Notes under the pieces: model-generated
The model's database searches: none
What the model was told of the DNA's origin: nothing
Seen by the model: the letters and a program-made list of their open reading frames with translations, nothing else
Shown: in pieces, positions 51,716-64,000 of the stretch
Layout: every line of letters begins with the position of its first letter
How positions within the stretch are numbered: position 1 is the stretch's first letter
Made by a program: the position numbers and the translations under genes
NCBI RefSeq assembly: GCF_020740795.1
Contig: NC_067282.1
Span: 170,096,274 to 170,160,273, forward strand
DNA: 64,000 nucleotides
Origin: Apus apus
Taxonomy: Eukaryota > Chordata > Aves > Apodiformes > Apodidae
Reading direction: 5' to 3'

Positions 51716-54700
51716 AATTAGCATAACCTCATTTTGCTTGGCGGTGATAAATGCTATGCTTTTAAGATTTTAAAAAACCCTAAAACCCCCAAATGGCAAA
51801 CAATACCCCTTGTTTGCTGGAATCTGAGCCTCATGCAAGTATTATAAAACATTGGTTCCTGTTAAGGCTTTATCTGGCTGCGACTGCTGATGAACAATAC
51901 AAAGCAGCTGAAGTGGTACGGCTGCTCTCAAAGTGAGCGGAGTCTGTCTGCCAGCCCGGGTAAGATTTCAGGTGCAGGTAATTGAGTCTGACTGCTGGAA
52001 ACCTTTTGTTAAGGCACTTTGTGTTGAGAAGCTTTAGGGTGGCCAGTAGCCCTTTTAGACTGCATTCAGAAAGCAGCACAGTGGGTTTTTTTAAAGCTCT
52101 ATAAAGGCAGCGATCGCTCATTTTAAGTTGAAGTTGATGGTTAATGTTTGTTGCCAAGGAAGAGTCTGTCCCCTGAGCCTTCTCCGTGACCTGCTCTTTT
52201 CAGTAGGAACTCAAGTGGATTGCTTCCTCGCTGGGGGTCCAGGACCACTCATGAAGAATTCAGTGGTTAGCTTTGCGCACTTGCACTCATGTGACAACAG
52301 CAGCTCTCCTGAAACCCAAATAAACCGCCAGCTCAGAAGTCTCTGTGCAAACTGTGTGCTGTTCGCTGCAGCTCCTTAGGGTTTGTCCTTTGTACCTGTC
52401 CAGCTTTGGAGCTGCTTTGGGCTTGTCCCAAAGGAGAGGACATGCCCACGGGGTTGGTGAGAGGAAAATTGTGCTCAGCTCATGCCCTGGGGGTTGAGCA
52501 GCACTGTCAGGGCAAGGTGTTGACAGTAGAACCAGTCATGCACAGAAATTACCTTTTTAAGAGGTTTCTGACCAGTGGTTTGGGAGCTTTGCAGTGGAGT
52601 TGTGCCTTTTGTTGAGCAGTTTGTTGCACTTTCTTTTGTTGTTCTGTACTATGTGATTGGCTGCTGGGATCTTTTTGTATCATTTGGCTTTATTTACAGT
52701 GGACTGTGCTGAAACAAATGACAAGAGCCTTGCACTTATTTTAAGACAAAATTCTGAATGTGATTGTGCCTTACAGCACCTGAGTACTGCTGTGCTCGGG
52801 GGAAAATTAGGAAGCAACAGATTTTCCTCTTAGTTTTCTCTGAGTGGACCCTGCTTGCCTATCTCTAAAAGTGAGCTCATGTAGAGTGTTTGGTTGTTTA
52901 CTGGGTTCCTCCTGAATACAACCTTGATCTCTTTCTGTTTTTAAGGAAATTTACCATGCTGATAATCTCATAATTCATCTGTGTTGTTAAGACTGAGTTC
53001 TTAAAAGAAAAGACCTATTTTGAGGGGCCATACAGTTGTAACAGGTAACATATGACTGTAGAACTTTCTACATAAGAACTAAAAATTTTAAGTCTACTTC
53101 GCACTGAAAAATATGAAAATGAGACATGCTAGTGAAAGCACTTAACTTTTTCTTTCTTTAATACAAAAATCAAAAGGAATGTATCAAAGCTGTATGTCAA
53201 AATGTTTCCCCAGCTGATTGTAGTTGTTGGAGGCTTTTTAAATAAGAAAGCAAAACTCCTCCAAGAACTGTCATAATAAAATTATAACTCTTGTGTTATT
53301 GTAAGGCACTAAGATTGAGCCAAATGTCTAATAGGTTTTTAATTTTATTCTACTCAGAAAATAAAAGGATAGTACATGCTTCAGCCTCTGGAGGTCCTAA
53401 GTATTTCAGACTGAATGAATCTGTCTCAGATTTTGAAGTGGTGTTTACAACAGTGATTGTACTACTCAGATAAATGGTCAGCATAGTGCACAGTCCTCTG
53501 GAGTTGAATGCAGAAGGAGTTCACAACTTCTCACAGTTGCTTAAACAAAACATGTCACAGAAGATTTCAGCTGTGGAGTCTTTATACAGGTACCACAATG
53601 CACACGGCTGCTCCTCAAGGGCTTCTTTTGTCTGGTCTTTCCATGTCACTGTTTTAGTTGGATAGGTGTGGTACCTACTTAAAAGGAATGTACAAGATGT
53701 GAAAAGGTACCACTGGTCCTAGTAAAAATGCCCTCTTGAAGCTGAATTTCATGTAATGCAGACAACTAAATATTTCGTATTTAATTTTATTTATGGTCCG
53801 GTGTTACGCTGTTTACAGTGCAAATGTAAAGTCATTGCAGAGCTTTTAATAGCCATTTCTTCTGTATTTGTATGCTTAGAAGAATGCATGCTTGAGAATA
53901 AGATCGTATTTATTGGTATGATTTTTAGAGCTAATGAAATAAAAAACCTGTTGTTCATTCAACTGAACAAAGTTGGAGCTTTCTCAGATTTAGCTTCCTC
54001 TCTCTGCACTGTTGTCCATCCCTCCTCCACCATTGTTTATGAGTGTTATATCTAATTAGCCAGTGCATTTGAAAATTGTCTGAGCCAATCACTTCGAGTT
54101 TGTTACTCTCTCCCCCTGTCCCCTTGTCCCTCCCCCAGTTGCCATTTGTGGTTTTGCTTAGAGTGTTGTTTGGAGGCAGAAATAATGGAAAAATGCAGAA
54201 ACTACAACCCTAACCAGAGGATCAGACAGAAATAAAACAAAGTTAAAAATAGAATAGGCCTCTGGGAATCATGGGAAAAAAAGGTGACTTTAGTTTGTCC
54301 TTACCCCGGCTGTATCTGTATATTGGGATATTGTGTCTCCTGCTGTTAGGTATAACATCTTTATTCCTGAATCTTTCTCATGAAAGACAGCATTAGCTCT
54401 GATATTGGGATGCAGCTGGATGAAAAGAAGATGCAGTATTGCCTAAAGCTCCCTTGGGAAAAGAAAGAGACCCAGCTCTCGAGTCAGATGTCTTTTTGCT
54501 TGGACATTTAATCTATTTGGTTTCAGTTAAATGGGTATCCTTGTTTTGACATGCAACATCAGCTCTCCTATCTTTCTGAAGAGTCTCTGTGCTATGTAAT
54601 GCTAGAATAACTAAAACAATAATTTTGGTACACAAACACTTATTAATGTGAGTAGTGCAGACATCCTACTCATTTCAGTGAGACTTTGCAGTGTGAACAT

Positions 54701-57700
54701 AATGGATGATGAAATTGCTGCCCAACCTACTCAGACAAGTTGGTGCTTATTGCATGGAATGCTTTAAAAAGCATTTTATATATCTTGCTCAGCGATACAG
54801 CCCTGCCATTGAACCTTCCACTCAGGCTTTGCGTGACAAAATTATTACCAAGGCTGATAGTGAACATCAGGAATGCTGTGTGGCAGAGCTGCCTGCAATG
54901 CTCCCAAAAATGGCATATGTCCTTTGGCTGAAGTCGGGGTGTTTTGCCAAGACCTTTGAGTTTCAGCCTCATCTTGAGTGGGAAGGTGTTTTTGGGATCC
55001 AGCCTCATTTGGTCAACTCTGACCAAAACAAACACAAAACCCTTCCTTCCCCTCCCCCTGATCCCACTCAGATTTCAGTGCCGAGTCTTTTATTTTGTAA
55101 AACACTTGGAAGGATTGGGGTTTATTTCAACTGATTTTGGAACCTCACATACCGCATGAAATGTGGTTATCATGACCTGCCCATGCAGGTCCAGAGTGCA
55201 CTGCTGTGAACGCTCACTGTTAAATTTTGTCTAATTTGTGTTACTTCTGTTTTCTGTCATCCATCTCTTCCTGAAAGATACCCTGTTTTTGTTGGTTTTT
55301 CTTCTTATGTTGTTCCTCCCAGCATGATGTCAGCAGCATAGTTCATTGGCAAAAGGGTTTTATTTTCTGTGCTGATGGAATGAAAATATTAAAGTGATCC
55401 TAAAATGCAATGCTTAAAAAATTTTCTAGTAAACTACCCCTACACTGAAAGTCCCATATTCTTAGCTGTGACCTTTCAACTTAGTTGCTCAGGGTCCCAT
55501 GAATAATTTTCTTCTGTCCTTTGTCAAGGCCTAGTATATATTGTTTGACAAGAGCATTGATATTTTAGACAAAGCAGTCTGCCATAGTGTATCTGCAGTA
55601 ATGTCATGTATTGTTTTTCACTGTGATGCCCTTTATTATTTCTTCCACAGTTCTTGTGTGAGAGTCATCTGGTTCCTCAGTTTTAAGACATCAGCCTCTT
55701 TGAATTTGCTGCCAAAATGCATGTGATGGTCTTTCCCTTCTTTCCATTAACTGCCCTTTCTCTCTCCCTGTCTCATCACTGCAAAGTGAAGGTGAGGCGT
55801 TTGACTTCCATATAGCATAGCAAATAAGGCAAAAAAGAAAACCTAAAAGTTTTATATAACTGTAAGCTTAAGATGTCCTCTTTGTTGACTGAATTCTGGG
55901 AATAGTTAGTTAAAATTAATATTGGGTCTTTGATGGGTGTTACTTGGGGTGATGTCAGCAGAAAAACCTCTGCTTGTGCATTATTCTCCCACACAACTCA
56001 ATGTTCTGGTGCAGAAACTCCCTCAGCTGACAAAATCTTACTAACAAATATCTTTGCATTTCATACCCTGGGTGGCTTTAAAGCTGTATTAAATATTGAT
56101 AGAAGAGACTTGGTACTGAAATAGCACTAAGATAGCACACCAAAGGAAGTGATGTGCCTGTGGCTTTTCGATGCTACGGTCTAACAGCATCACTCCTGTC
56201 AAGATTTTCTCCATTTTATAAATGTGTACAAAAAGTTGAGTGGGGTTGTAGAAGAGTCAATGGTTTTATGAGTAATATGTTGACAAGGGCATTGAATGTC
56301 TGTAGCTCAGGTTGCAGAGATGCTAGTTGATTTAATGATGAAGAGTGCAAGACAATTGCTTTTGATGTTACAAAGAGTGTGTGTTGCTGGTTTGCAGTTT
56401 AATTGGATGTGTGTGCGTGTGGGGGAGGGGTTTGTTATTTCTCCTTCTATCCCAGATCTTGTTACGTCAGTACAGTAAGATCTCAGCTTTCATTGAAACT
56501 AAAGATAGTAGTACATTTGTTGCAGGCTGCAAGAAAAAAGGCTTCTTAACCTGAGCAGAGAATATGACAGGCCTTGAAAACACAATTAAATTAATCTTTT
56601 AAAAAATATCCAGGATTTATTAAAGCTTCTTCTTTCCTTCTGCGTAATGATTTTTCATTATTATTATTGAACCCTGAGATTTTCATTAATCCATTATAGT
56701 TCTTCTGTATTACTGTTTGTTTTCCATAAGTCACTTTTTTCCTGAAGTCTGGATGACTCCCAACACCATGAGTTCAGCAGAAATGGGATGTCATGCCCAT
56801 GTCCAGAGAGACTCTGTGATCACAGGGCCACCATCCAGTGTCAGTTCACAGGCCAGGCAGGGGACTGTCTTTGAGCTTTACTGCTGGGACAGACAGTGTC
56901 AGCTTTTCCATTCAGAGATTTCTGAATGAAGCAAAAGTGATAGCAAGTGACTGTTTTCTCTGCATCCACTTCCAGCCTATTCTTCCCCTGTGCAGATGCC
57001 AATTACAGTGTTTTTTCATTTTGGAGAAAATTCAAGCACTTTAGATAAAGGTGTTGTACTCTTACGCTGTTTCTGTTGCTTTTCCATTTTCATGTGTGTT
57101 AGCTTTGGGTTTTTTTAAACAGTTCATCATTGCATCAGGTAGAGTTTTGTATTTCATGATGGCCATTCTCTGTTAAAGGGTTGCTTGACTTCTTATGAAC
57201 TGTGTGTGTGTTTTGGAGGTCATTCCATCTTGTTTGTCATGGTCATTAGTGGATGGTATCCTTTCTAAGTTAATTGAAGAGGTGGAGAAGAATTACATAC
57301 TGTTCTCATTTTACGGATAGCAAACTAATAGGAATGAGTTATAAAAAGGTGCCTGTTAGGAGCTCTTGACCATCCCATTAAATTACTTTGGTCTTCCAAG
57401 CCCATAAGAAATACGCATATATTAAAATCTTAATATACTCCTGTCTTGTTTTATATTAGTCTTGGGATGGGACTCGTGTTTGCAGATGCTTAAGCTGTTT
57501 GAAGTGGCTTTAGCCACTTTATGTTGTTTATATAAATTCAATGGTAATTAAATTGTTGTTCTTACGTGTGCACTAGCCTGATAGCCAGTTGCTAGGTCTT
57601 TCAGGGAGACACCTGAGCCTGTAAGGTTCCCTACAGGAAGCTGGAGCTGTGCCTTTCTTCTAGCCATGCAAGTGTGTACTGCTTTTTGCTGAAACATTTT

Positions 57701-59228
57701 TGTTATCTTTGAAACAGGACACAGAAGTGTTACTCGCCCTGCCCCTTAAGCAGTAGTACAACAGCCAGTTTAAGTTTGTTAGCAATAGGATTACTTTTTT
57801 TTAAATTATCCTTTGTAGCTCTTCTACAGGTGGCCTTTAGACTCTTGGGGCAGTGCAGAATGTGGATGGTAAAACATTGCTTTAGAGTTTCTTAAGAGAA
57901 AACAGCTTATTTATTTAAAGTCACTGAAATAATGAGACCTGAGTTACATAATTCTTTGCCTGAAGTGTAAACACTTCTCCCTGCTAGCAATTACGCATGT
58001 ACGATTTCTGTGTTACTTTTCTTTAATTTACTTTTCAGTCCAATTCTTTACTGATTTATTAAAGATCTTGATTTTCCCTGCTCAAGTGATTTATTTGTTA
58101 TAGATCTTCCTTCTCTTACAGTAGCTGTTGGAATGAGGTTATACCTTCAGTGGTTAGAATTTGATACCCTTTATATTTTAGAGTATCTAGATTATATGAT
58201 ATTCAGGTTCAAACAATGAAAATTAGAGAGATCTGGATTTCCCACTTCCTGAAATGATATGCAAGCTCATCATTTTAATAATGGCTTCATCAATTTACAG
58301 TGTGATCAGGTAGCGATGTGATTATTTTTTCCGCTTGCATACTGTGAAGTGAATGAAACATCAGGTTTTATGAACTAAGATTAAAGACACAGGTAAAAGC
58401 AACTACTGAGGTGTCAGTTTTAATATTGGCTTTCTGTTCCAATTGAAAACTTAAAACAAGTAGTGGAACAAAGAAGGAACGAACAAAGTAAGTCCCTTGC
58501 TGATGAGATTCTAAACATTTATTGCGTGATTATTGTGTTTTTTTCAGCAGGGCATGCCAGCAGATATAATTATCAACATGAATATAAACACCTGTTTACT
58601 GTAGGTAGTATTTGTGTAAGACAAATTTGGTAGTCCTCATTATATGTGCAGAAATCAGTAGGTAATTTTAATGTTTTTCAGCAGAAAATAGCAGGGGTGC
58701 TCACTATGGCTGGACTGTGACAACCAGACTGCAGATCACCCAGACACTTGAATACTTCAGATTTTTTTTATTTTCTAGTTTCCCTCTGAAACACAGGAAA
58801 TTACACACAAATCAGCATGCAAGACAATTGCAATTCTGGGGGAATCTACTCAAATTTAAAAGGCTGTAGAGCTAGGATGCCTGTAGAACTTACATGTGGC
58901 TCCCCTGTAAGGAGTGCTTAATGAAGGGCCATTTGCTCATTTTTCTGTGGCACTTGTGATGGATTCAGTGCATGGTGGAGGCTGTGCAGAGTCCTGGTGC
59001 AGCGTTGTGCCTGGCCTTCCCACCACCCTTCTCATTGGGTCTCATCCCTTCTTTCCCTGACTTGAAAGCTTGAATTGGCAGACATCTGGCAGAAGTTGTT
59101 TTAGCACGCCAAGGGAAGTATGGTTTGTATATATAAAAAGTTACGTAAGGTTAACTACTCTGAAAATCCAGCCGTAAGGCATCTTGGGCTGCAGCCTTTA
59201 AATTATTGCATACCTTTGATGATAATCT
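51716..59228. other. Probable intron of the 51.6-kb exon; nothing else recognised
   Basis: AT-rich sequence downstream of the splice donor. I looked for acceptor-ORF-donor combinations and named repeats and found none convincing. The 142-codon ORF at 54706-55134 has no recognisable domain. If the 51.6-kb exon is real, this is the start of a first intron that continues beyond the window. Confidence 0.45.
57502..57519. repeat. Short perfect inverted repeat
   Basis: AAGTGGCT, TT, AGCCACTT: an 8-bp stem with a 2-nt centre. Probably chance. Confidence 0.7.
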
Positions 59229-59350
59229 CCCTGTGCTCTGATTCTCCACCTGTGAAATGAGGTTAATGGTACCTCTCCATCACTGGTATGCTATGAGATT
59301 AGTGTTTGCTAAGTTCTCAAATGCTGCAGTGGTGAGCACTATGGAAGAGC
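59229..59350 (+). mobile_element. MIR-like (CORE-type) SINE remnant
   Basis: CTGTGCTCTGATTCTCCACC, then TGTGAAATGAGGTTAATGG, then TACCTCTCCATC and TATGAGATTAGTGTTTGC follow the order of the MIR core and 3' region (CCTCAGTTTCCCCATCTGTAA, AATGGGGATAAT, TACCT, AGGATTAAATG). The end, GAGCACTATGGAAGAGC, resembles the MIR/LINE2-derived tail. MIRs are ancient amniote SINEs and the divergence here is high. Assigned by eye. Confidence 0.55.
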
Positions 59351-60451
59351 TCGGAAAAAAGTAATGTCTGTCTGGAGAGAAGGGCTTGAATAGCAGGTGG
59401 GAGCTAAGCCATGGAATTAAACTTTGAGCAACGAAAGGAAAACAAGGTCTTGAATAATTTTTCAGGTGCTTAAACTAATTTCTCTTGGGGATTAAATGAG
59501 ACAAGTTTGTAGGAGATCAGGTAATTAAAGATTGTATTATAATGCCTATGCAAAAGGAAGCTAAATTGAGGCTTGCCAGGAATTCTTAAACCTGGTGCTT
59601 GCAGTTTGCTTTTGGTAATGGAGTGTGTCTATATGTATGTAGTAGAGGATATGGAGCAGCAGTTTCTTTAGTTTTAGGGTACAGTGAAAATCCCATAACA
59701 GCAGGTTATGGGCATAGTTATATATAAATGAACCAAAATATCCTTGGCTTTAAGATGGCAAAAGTAAATGTTGGTGAACGGCCATAAGATCTGATCACAC
59801 ACGTGCAGCACTTCAGTGCATTTGCTAGTTCAGTCCTTGACTCTGCGAACACCACAGGCAGCTTGAGAGACCGAGGAGGGAGGAATACTGCTTGTTCTTC
59901 TGCTGTCCTTGGACACTTTGAATGGGTGATAAGAGGCATTGAGGAGAGCTGGAAAGATGGCCAAGTGAAGAGCCAAAATGAACAGGAGCAGCAGGGTGCT
60001 AGAGGAGGTGTGAGATGTCACCACCCTGCAGGAATCTGCAGTGTATGGAGGACCTTGCCGCTCTGTTCCTCCAGTCCCACAGAGGGACAGCAAGAAACAA
60101 GCCCTTCAGATTTATCCAGCCTGTTCTGTATTTGCTAAACATGATACAAAATTGGGATCCTCCTGTGTAAGGCACACCGACACCATGGTCTTTTACATAA
60201 AGCTGACACTTAAGATAGGCCATCAGAGATGGGTTTCCAGGTGTCAAAATTAGGCTTGTAGGTGTAGCCCTGGTGCTTGTAACACCTGTGTATACATGCT
60301 TGGGTGTAGAGGGGAGGAGGACAAAGTAGATGGAAGATGATATTTATGGGAAAATGATAAATTTCTTTGGAAACATTCAAATCTTTAACGGAACAAGGCT
60401 GCAAAGCACCCTGATCCTATCTAATTGAGGTAGATAAAACTTCAAAGGTGG
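59351..60451. other. Non-coding DNA, no gene seen
   Basis: Unique sequence between the MIR-like SINE and a CR1 tail. Overlapping ORFs on both strands at 59.7-60.25 kb have no recognisable domain. Confidence 0.5.
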
Positions 60452-60529
60452 CTGTGCTCTGAACAGAGGACTTGGGCCAGAGGACTTCCAGAGAGCCCTT
60501 CCAGCCGCAATTATTTTGTGATTTTATGA
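60452..60529 (+). mobile_element. CR1 LINE 3'-end fragment
   Basis: GCTGTGCTCTGAACAGAGGAC, a partly repeated GGCCAGAGGACTTCC, then GAGCCCTTCCAGCCGCAATT, ending TTTTGTGATTTTATGA. This follows the CR1 tail (ctgtgagcagaggg, gacctcc.gaggtcccttccaacc, attctatgattctatga) with moderate decay. Confidence 0.78.
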
Positions 60530-61314
60530 AAAGGAACTTTGGTTGGGGAAGAAAAAAGGACTGTGGAAGGCAGAAAGGAAAACAGAGCAGTGATTAAAGA
60601 CATCTCTGGGGGAGATACTGTCTGCATGAAACCACAAAAAGGAAGTGAAACCAAATATACACAGAGACCATGTGAAGAATTAACTCACAAAAGTGTGTTT
60701 TCAAATTTGTTCGCAGATGGTCCCTTTGGGTACGTTTAACAAGCTTTGTGGCTGCTCAGGTCTATGTTATTTTGGTAACAGTATTTGTCTCCCAGAGGGC
60801 AAAATTCCCTCAACAGTACACCTTGTTGCTCTGCTTTCAGCTGGGAGCATCTCTATTAAAAAAAGAGAAAAAAGGTTTAACAATGTATCTCAAACAAATG
60901 CAGTAAAAATGAACGGGACACAAATGCACATTCTAAATACAAAGTGGTACTAGCTTTTTGCCCTTGCTTTCTGCAGGTGAGAGTAGAAAATAATGTGAAG
61001 CCCTGATGACCTGCTACTTGTGCCCCATTGGTAGTCTTTGAGGTGAAGTTGTGTAGTGAAAAAGCAATGAGTCATGGCAGGAGCTGTGCTTGGAAATCAA
61101 AAGTGATGTTTTCCACACTGTTGATAGGGATGTTGCATCTGACAGCCTAGTTTAGGAGCAATGAGAAGATGCCTTTGAAGGAAAGCTGGGAGAGAGCTTG
61201 GATCTCTGGCAAAGTGCTGCCAGCAGCACCAGTTCTCAGGTGTGTTGTCAGTAAATCTGAATACTTCTGGTGATATTTACAATTTGGAAAGCAGGAACAC
61301 AGCTTTTCTGTTGA
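60530..61314. other. Non-coding DNA between CR1 tails
   Basis: Unique sequence; no gene or other repeat recognised. Confidence 0.5.
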
Positions 61315-61375
61315 GTGGTGGTAGGAGTTGATGATCTTGAAGGTCTTTTCCAACCTTGACAATTCTGTGACTCTA
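61315..61375 (+). mobile_element. CR1 LINE 3'-end fragment
   Basis: GTTGATGATCTTGAAGGTC, TTTTCCAACCTTGAC and AATTCTGTGACTCTA give the CR1 3' UTR and a decayed octamer. Only about 60 bp remain. Confidence 0.85.
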
Positions 61376-64000
61376 AATCTGTTGCTGTTCACTTGTGCCA
61401 TACCCTGCCTGGAAAAAAGAGACAAGCCTTCTCAAGCATAGGGCATTGATGATTTGCTTACCTTTTTCTTGGTATTCTCTAAATGTAATTACAAAGCTCT
61501 AAGTCTATATTTAGATGTGTAGTGGGTTTGACAACATCCCTCTGCTCTCCCAGTCATTGTATCTATCTTTGCTGGCTCATTCAGGCAGGGAATGCCCAGC
61601 TCTGCCCTACAAGCAGGGAGGGAGAAGTTTGTTTACTGGAAAGAGTTCAGCCATCCCTTTAAAATACTGCCACTCCTCAGCATATCCCAAGGGACAGAGA
61701 AAACGCTGAATGTTATAATTTTGTAACCAGTAGCTTGATTTGTCTGCTGCAGTTCATTGTTTGTGGTTTGTTCTCAGATGGCTAGAAAACGGTGCTCCTT
61801 TCTCATGTCTTGTCTTTTGTTTTTTTTACTACTTCTCATCTTGGGCTCTTGTAAGGAATCTAAATGGCTGTGGATTTTGTAGGGCGGATTGTGTCATGTG
61901 GATTGTTTCCAGAGACTGAGCAAAACTGTTGAATGCCATTCTAGTTACAGCCCAGAGTTGGTGGTCCTTTGTACCGTACAGATAATTGGGCTTTTTACAG
62001 CCACATGCCTATTCACAGTAGGTTGTTTTCTTCCTCATAGATAATGACAGAAGTTTATTAGCTCTTGGTTTAAGTCTCTTACAAAAATGAAGTGCTGGTG
62101 GCATGATTATTCAGGAGGTTACATCAATATGAGTAGAGAAGGTAGCCAAAGTAAAATTCTGCTCCACTGTATGAAAATATATTTAATGAAAGGAAAATGC
62201 CTAAACCCTTTATCTTTCTCAGAATATTTAATTAAGACAATTTTTAAAATTCTGTGAAAGCAATTGCTTGGAACAAATTCTTATATAGCTTCAATATGTT
62301 AGTATTTTATGCATTGGTAAATTATCAGTGCATTTGCAGGTAAGGAAAATGTAGTTTTGGTTAGTGATCTCATTTTTTTTTATAAAAGGCCTTTTAAATC
62401 TTCATAACTTAGGAAGTTATGTCTTAGATGATTAATTAATGGATCATAAGTAGCAGCAGCTTTATGGCCTCAGAGATACGTAAACTACCACCATGTGATA
62501 TGGGGACATGTACAAATAAGAAGAAAGATTTAAAGTAACCTACAGAAGGTAATTAATAAACACTCATGGACACTTCTCATTTTAATTGCTTCTCTAAGCA
62601 ATTAAAATTGTTCCTATAAAGACTGTTCATATTTTCTTGGTAGCAATTTGTATTTTTTAAACACACAGGTAAATTAAACTTTAAAAGAAGCTGAGAAACC
62701 AGCAATATTTCCAAACTTGTAATAGCTATGTGAATTATCCTGAATTGTTCTTTTGATTGCTTTAGCAGTGATTGGAAACAATTAGCGATGGGAGATCACT
62801 GAATGGATTATCTGTCTCTAGGCCTCCGATTTCACCTTCTGGAATCAGGAAAATATGTCCCTTTTCAAAGTCCAGTCTAATGTAGTAACAAGAACCGCAG
62901 CAAAGGGGGAGAGGTTACGTGCTGATATCTAAATGAGAGAATTGACATTTTGGTATTGCATTCTGCTTGCTGTGTACTGTGGCATGTTTTGCTAATATTT
63001 ATTTTTTTTCGTTATTCCCCATTACTAATGCATATAGTTATTTAATTTTTCAACTGGGCCTTGAGCAATTGAGTGACCCTGTTTTACTGGTTTGTTTTTC
63101 CAAAGTGGAAATTTCATTAAATTCCTGTATTACAAGCCTGGAACTCCTTTCTCTTCACATACCCTGCAGTACTTTGAAACACTTGACAAGTACAGCCATG
63201 GTACACAGTGCCTCATAAATTTGCTATGTTATGAAGATTTTTTTCTCACATTTTTTGTAATAAAATCATATTGCGAAGGGGAGAAAGGTAAGACATCCCA
63301 TCTGCAGTCATTAAACCCTCATACAAGCGAGAGCTGTGTGTTTTTGTTTTACTAAAAACGATAGATGCATACATTTGTGTGTCCCATATTAATACAAAGT
63401 GAAAAACTCCTGCTCATGGCCTACAGTATGTGTTTTTAAAAGCAGAAATTACTACTATTGTGACTGCCAGTTGCTCTTTCTACTTATTTATTTAAACAGA
63501 ATTATACATGCTGCTCAGCAAACCGGGAGGATGGTCATCTGTTGATGTGACAGAATAGTCTAGAGTTTGAGATGTGTTGCCTGTCTTTAGACTTGACCTG
63601 AGGCCACTGGGGATGCCTTAAGGCTAGGTCAAAAAACCAAAGTGAATAGGAAGCTGTCTGGGGAAAAAGCAGAGGAAGTGGAGTTCACATGTAGTCTTTG
63701 TGTCTGCAAATTGAGCTGAGTTATTCAAAGATTGTGGTCTTGGGTTTGAACATATTTTTCTGTGCATCTTAAAATGCATAGGAAGATTTATTTGTTTATT
63801 TATTGTTTATTTATACCTGCTGCACAGAAAAAGCTTTCAAAAATCTGTCTGCAGTGATTGCACTTTTCTGGGTTGGTATTTGTTTTATCAAGCAGAGTTG
63901 TAGAGTTGACAGTGTTTTTTGTGAGGCTTTATATTGTCTCGCCTTTGCCTTCCTGTAGGCCAGCCAAAGATTTGGTCCTGCAAATGCTGGTCATGAGAGG
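61376..64000. other. Non-coding DNA to the window end
   Basis: AT-rich, probably still intronic if the 51.6-kb exon is real. A pyrimidine-rich tract and AG at 63957-63958 look like a splice acceptor, but the sequence after it is closed in the phase required by the upstream exon. A TTTA-type simple repeat lies near 63.8 kb. Confidence 0.5.
63787..63813. repeat. (TTTA)n-like simple repeat
   Basis: Alternating TTTA and TTTG units. Confidence 0.85.

Noticed and set aside
54706..55134. 142-codon plus-strand ORF
   Set aside because: No domain, no splice logic and a mixed composition. It also has long ORFs on the opposite strand, as expected by chance.
63957..64000. Pyrimidine tract plus AG at 63957-63958, like a 3' splice site for the next exon after 51709
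   Set aside because: Joined in the required phase, the sequence hits a TGA after about 12 codons, and the residues resemble nothing known. The exon could be non-coding or belong elsewhere, but there is no support.
1..64000. CRISPR arrays, bacterial operons, tRNA or rRNA genes
   Set aside because: No spaced direct repeats, no clustered coding frames and no cloverleaf or rRNA signature were seen. The repeat content is avian nuclear.

Overview
This is vertebrate nuclear DNA, almost certainly from a bird. The evidence is the repeat content: 3' ends of the avian CR1 LINE, including one copy ending in ATTCTATG-type octamers and with a recognisable reverse-transcriptase C-terminus, plus two solo LTRs of types I associate with avian endogenous retroviruses. 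The sequence is AT-rich and poor in CpG, with many short A/C-rich and TTTG-type simple repeats. There are no bacterial operons, no CRISPR array and no rRNA or tRNA gene that I can see. Nearly all open reading frames of 60-150 codons are chance ORFs in non-coding DNA.

Layout. 1-22.5 kb is unique non-coding DNA with one CR1 tail (about 3.97 kb) and simple repeats. 22.5-26.4 kb is a cluster of mobile elements: a minus-strand solo LTR (22.53-23.49 kb), a plus-strand solo LTR of a different type (about 24.54-25.34 kb, with TATA box, pyrimidine tract and AATAAA), and a well-preserved 5'-truncated CR1 (25.89-26.40 kb). A second, older CR1 lies at 30.0-30.66 kb and a third tail at 36.91-37.09 kb. A perfect 47-bp tandem duplication sits at 40.19-40.29 kb. 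Two adjacent minus-strand CR1 fragments occupy 41.94-42.54 kb. A MIR-like SINE (59.23-59.35 kb) and two CR1 tails (60.45 and 61.32 kb) lie near the right end.

The only host protein-coding feature I can support is a candidate first coding exon on the plus strand. It has a strong-context ATG at 51577, 44 codons, and a consensus splice donor at 51710. The peptide has a short hydrophobic start, a dense Arg/Lys cluster and an acidic, tyrosine-rich tail. I do not recognise it with certainty. An alternative N-terminus of a ZO-type MAGUK scaffold (TJP1/TJP2 family) is a weak hypothesis only. If the exon is real, 51.71-64 kb is its first intron, and the DNA to the left is upstream sequence or an intron of a longer transcript.

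I found no convincing undescribed biological system. The best leads are the unidentified exon and its GC-richer upstream block, the compact LTR/LTR/CR1 cluster, and the recent-looking tandem duplication.
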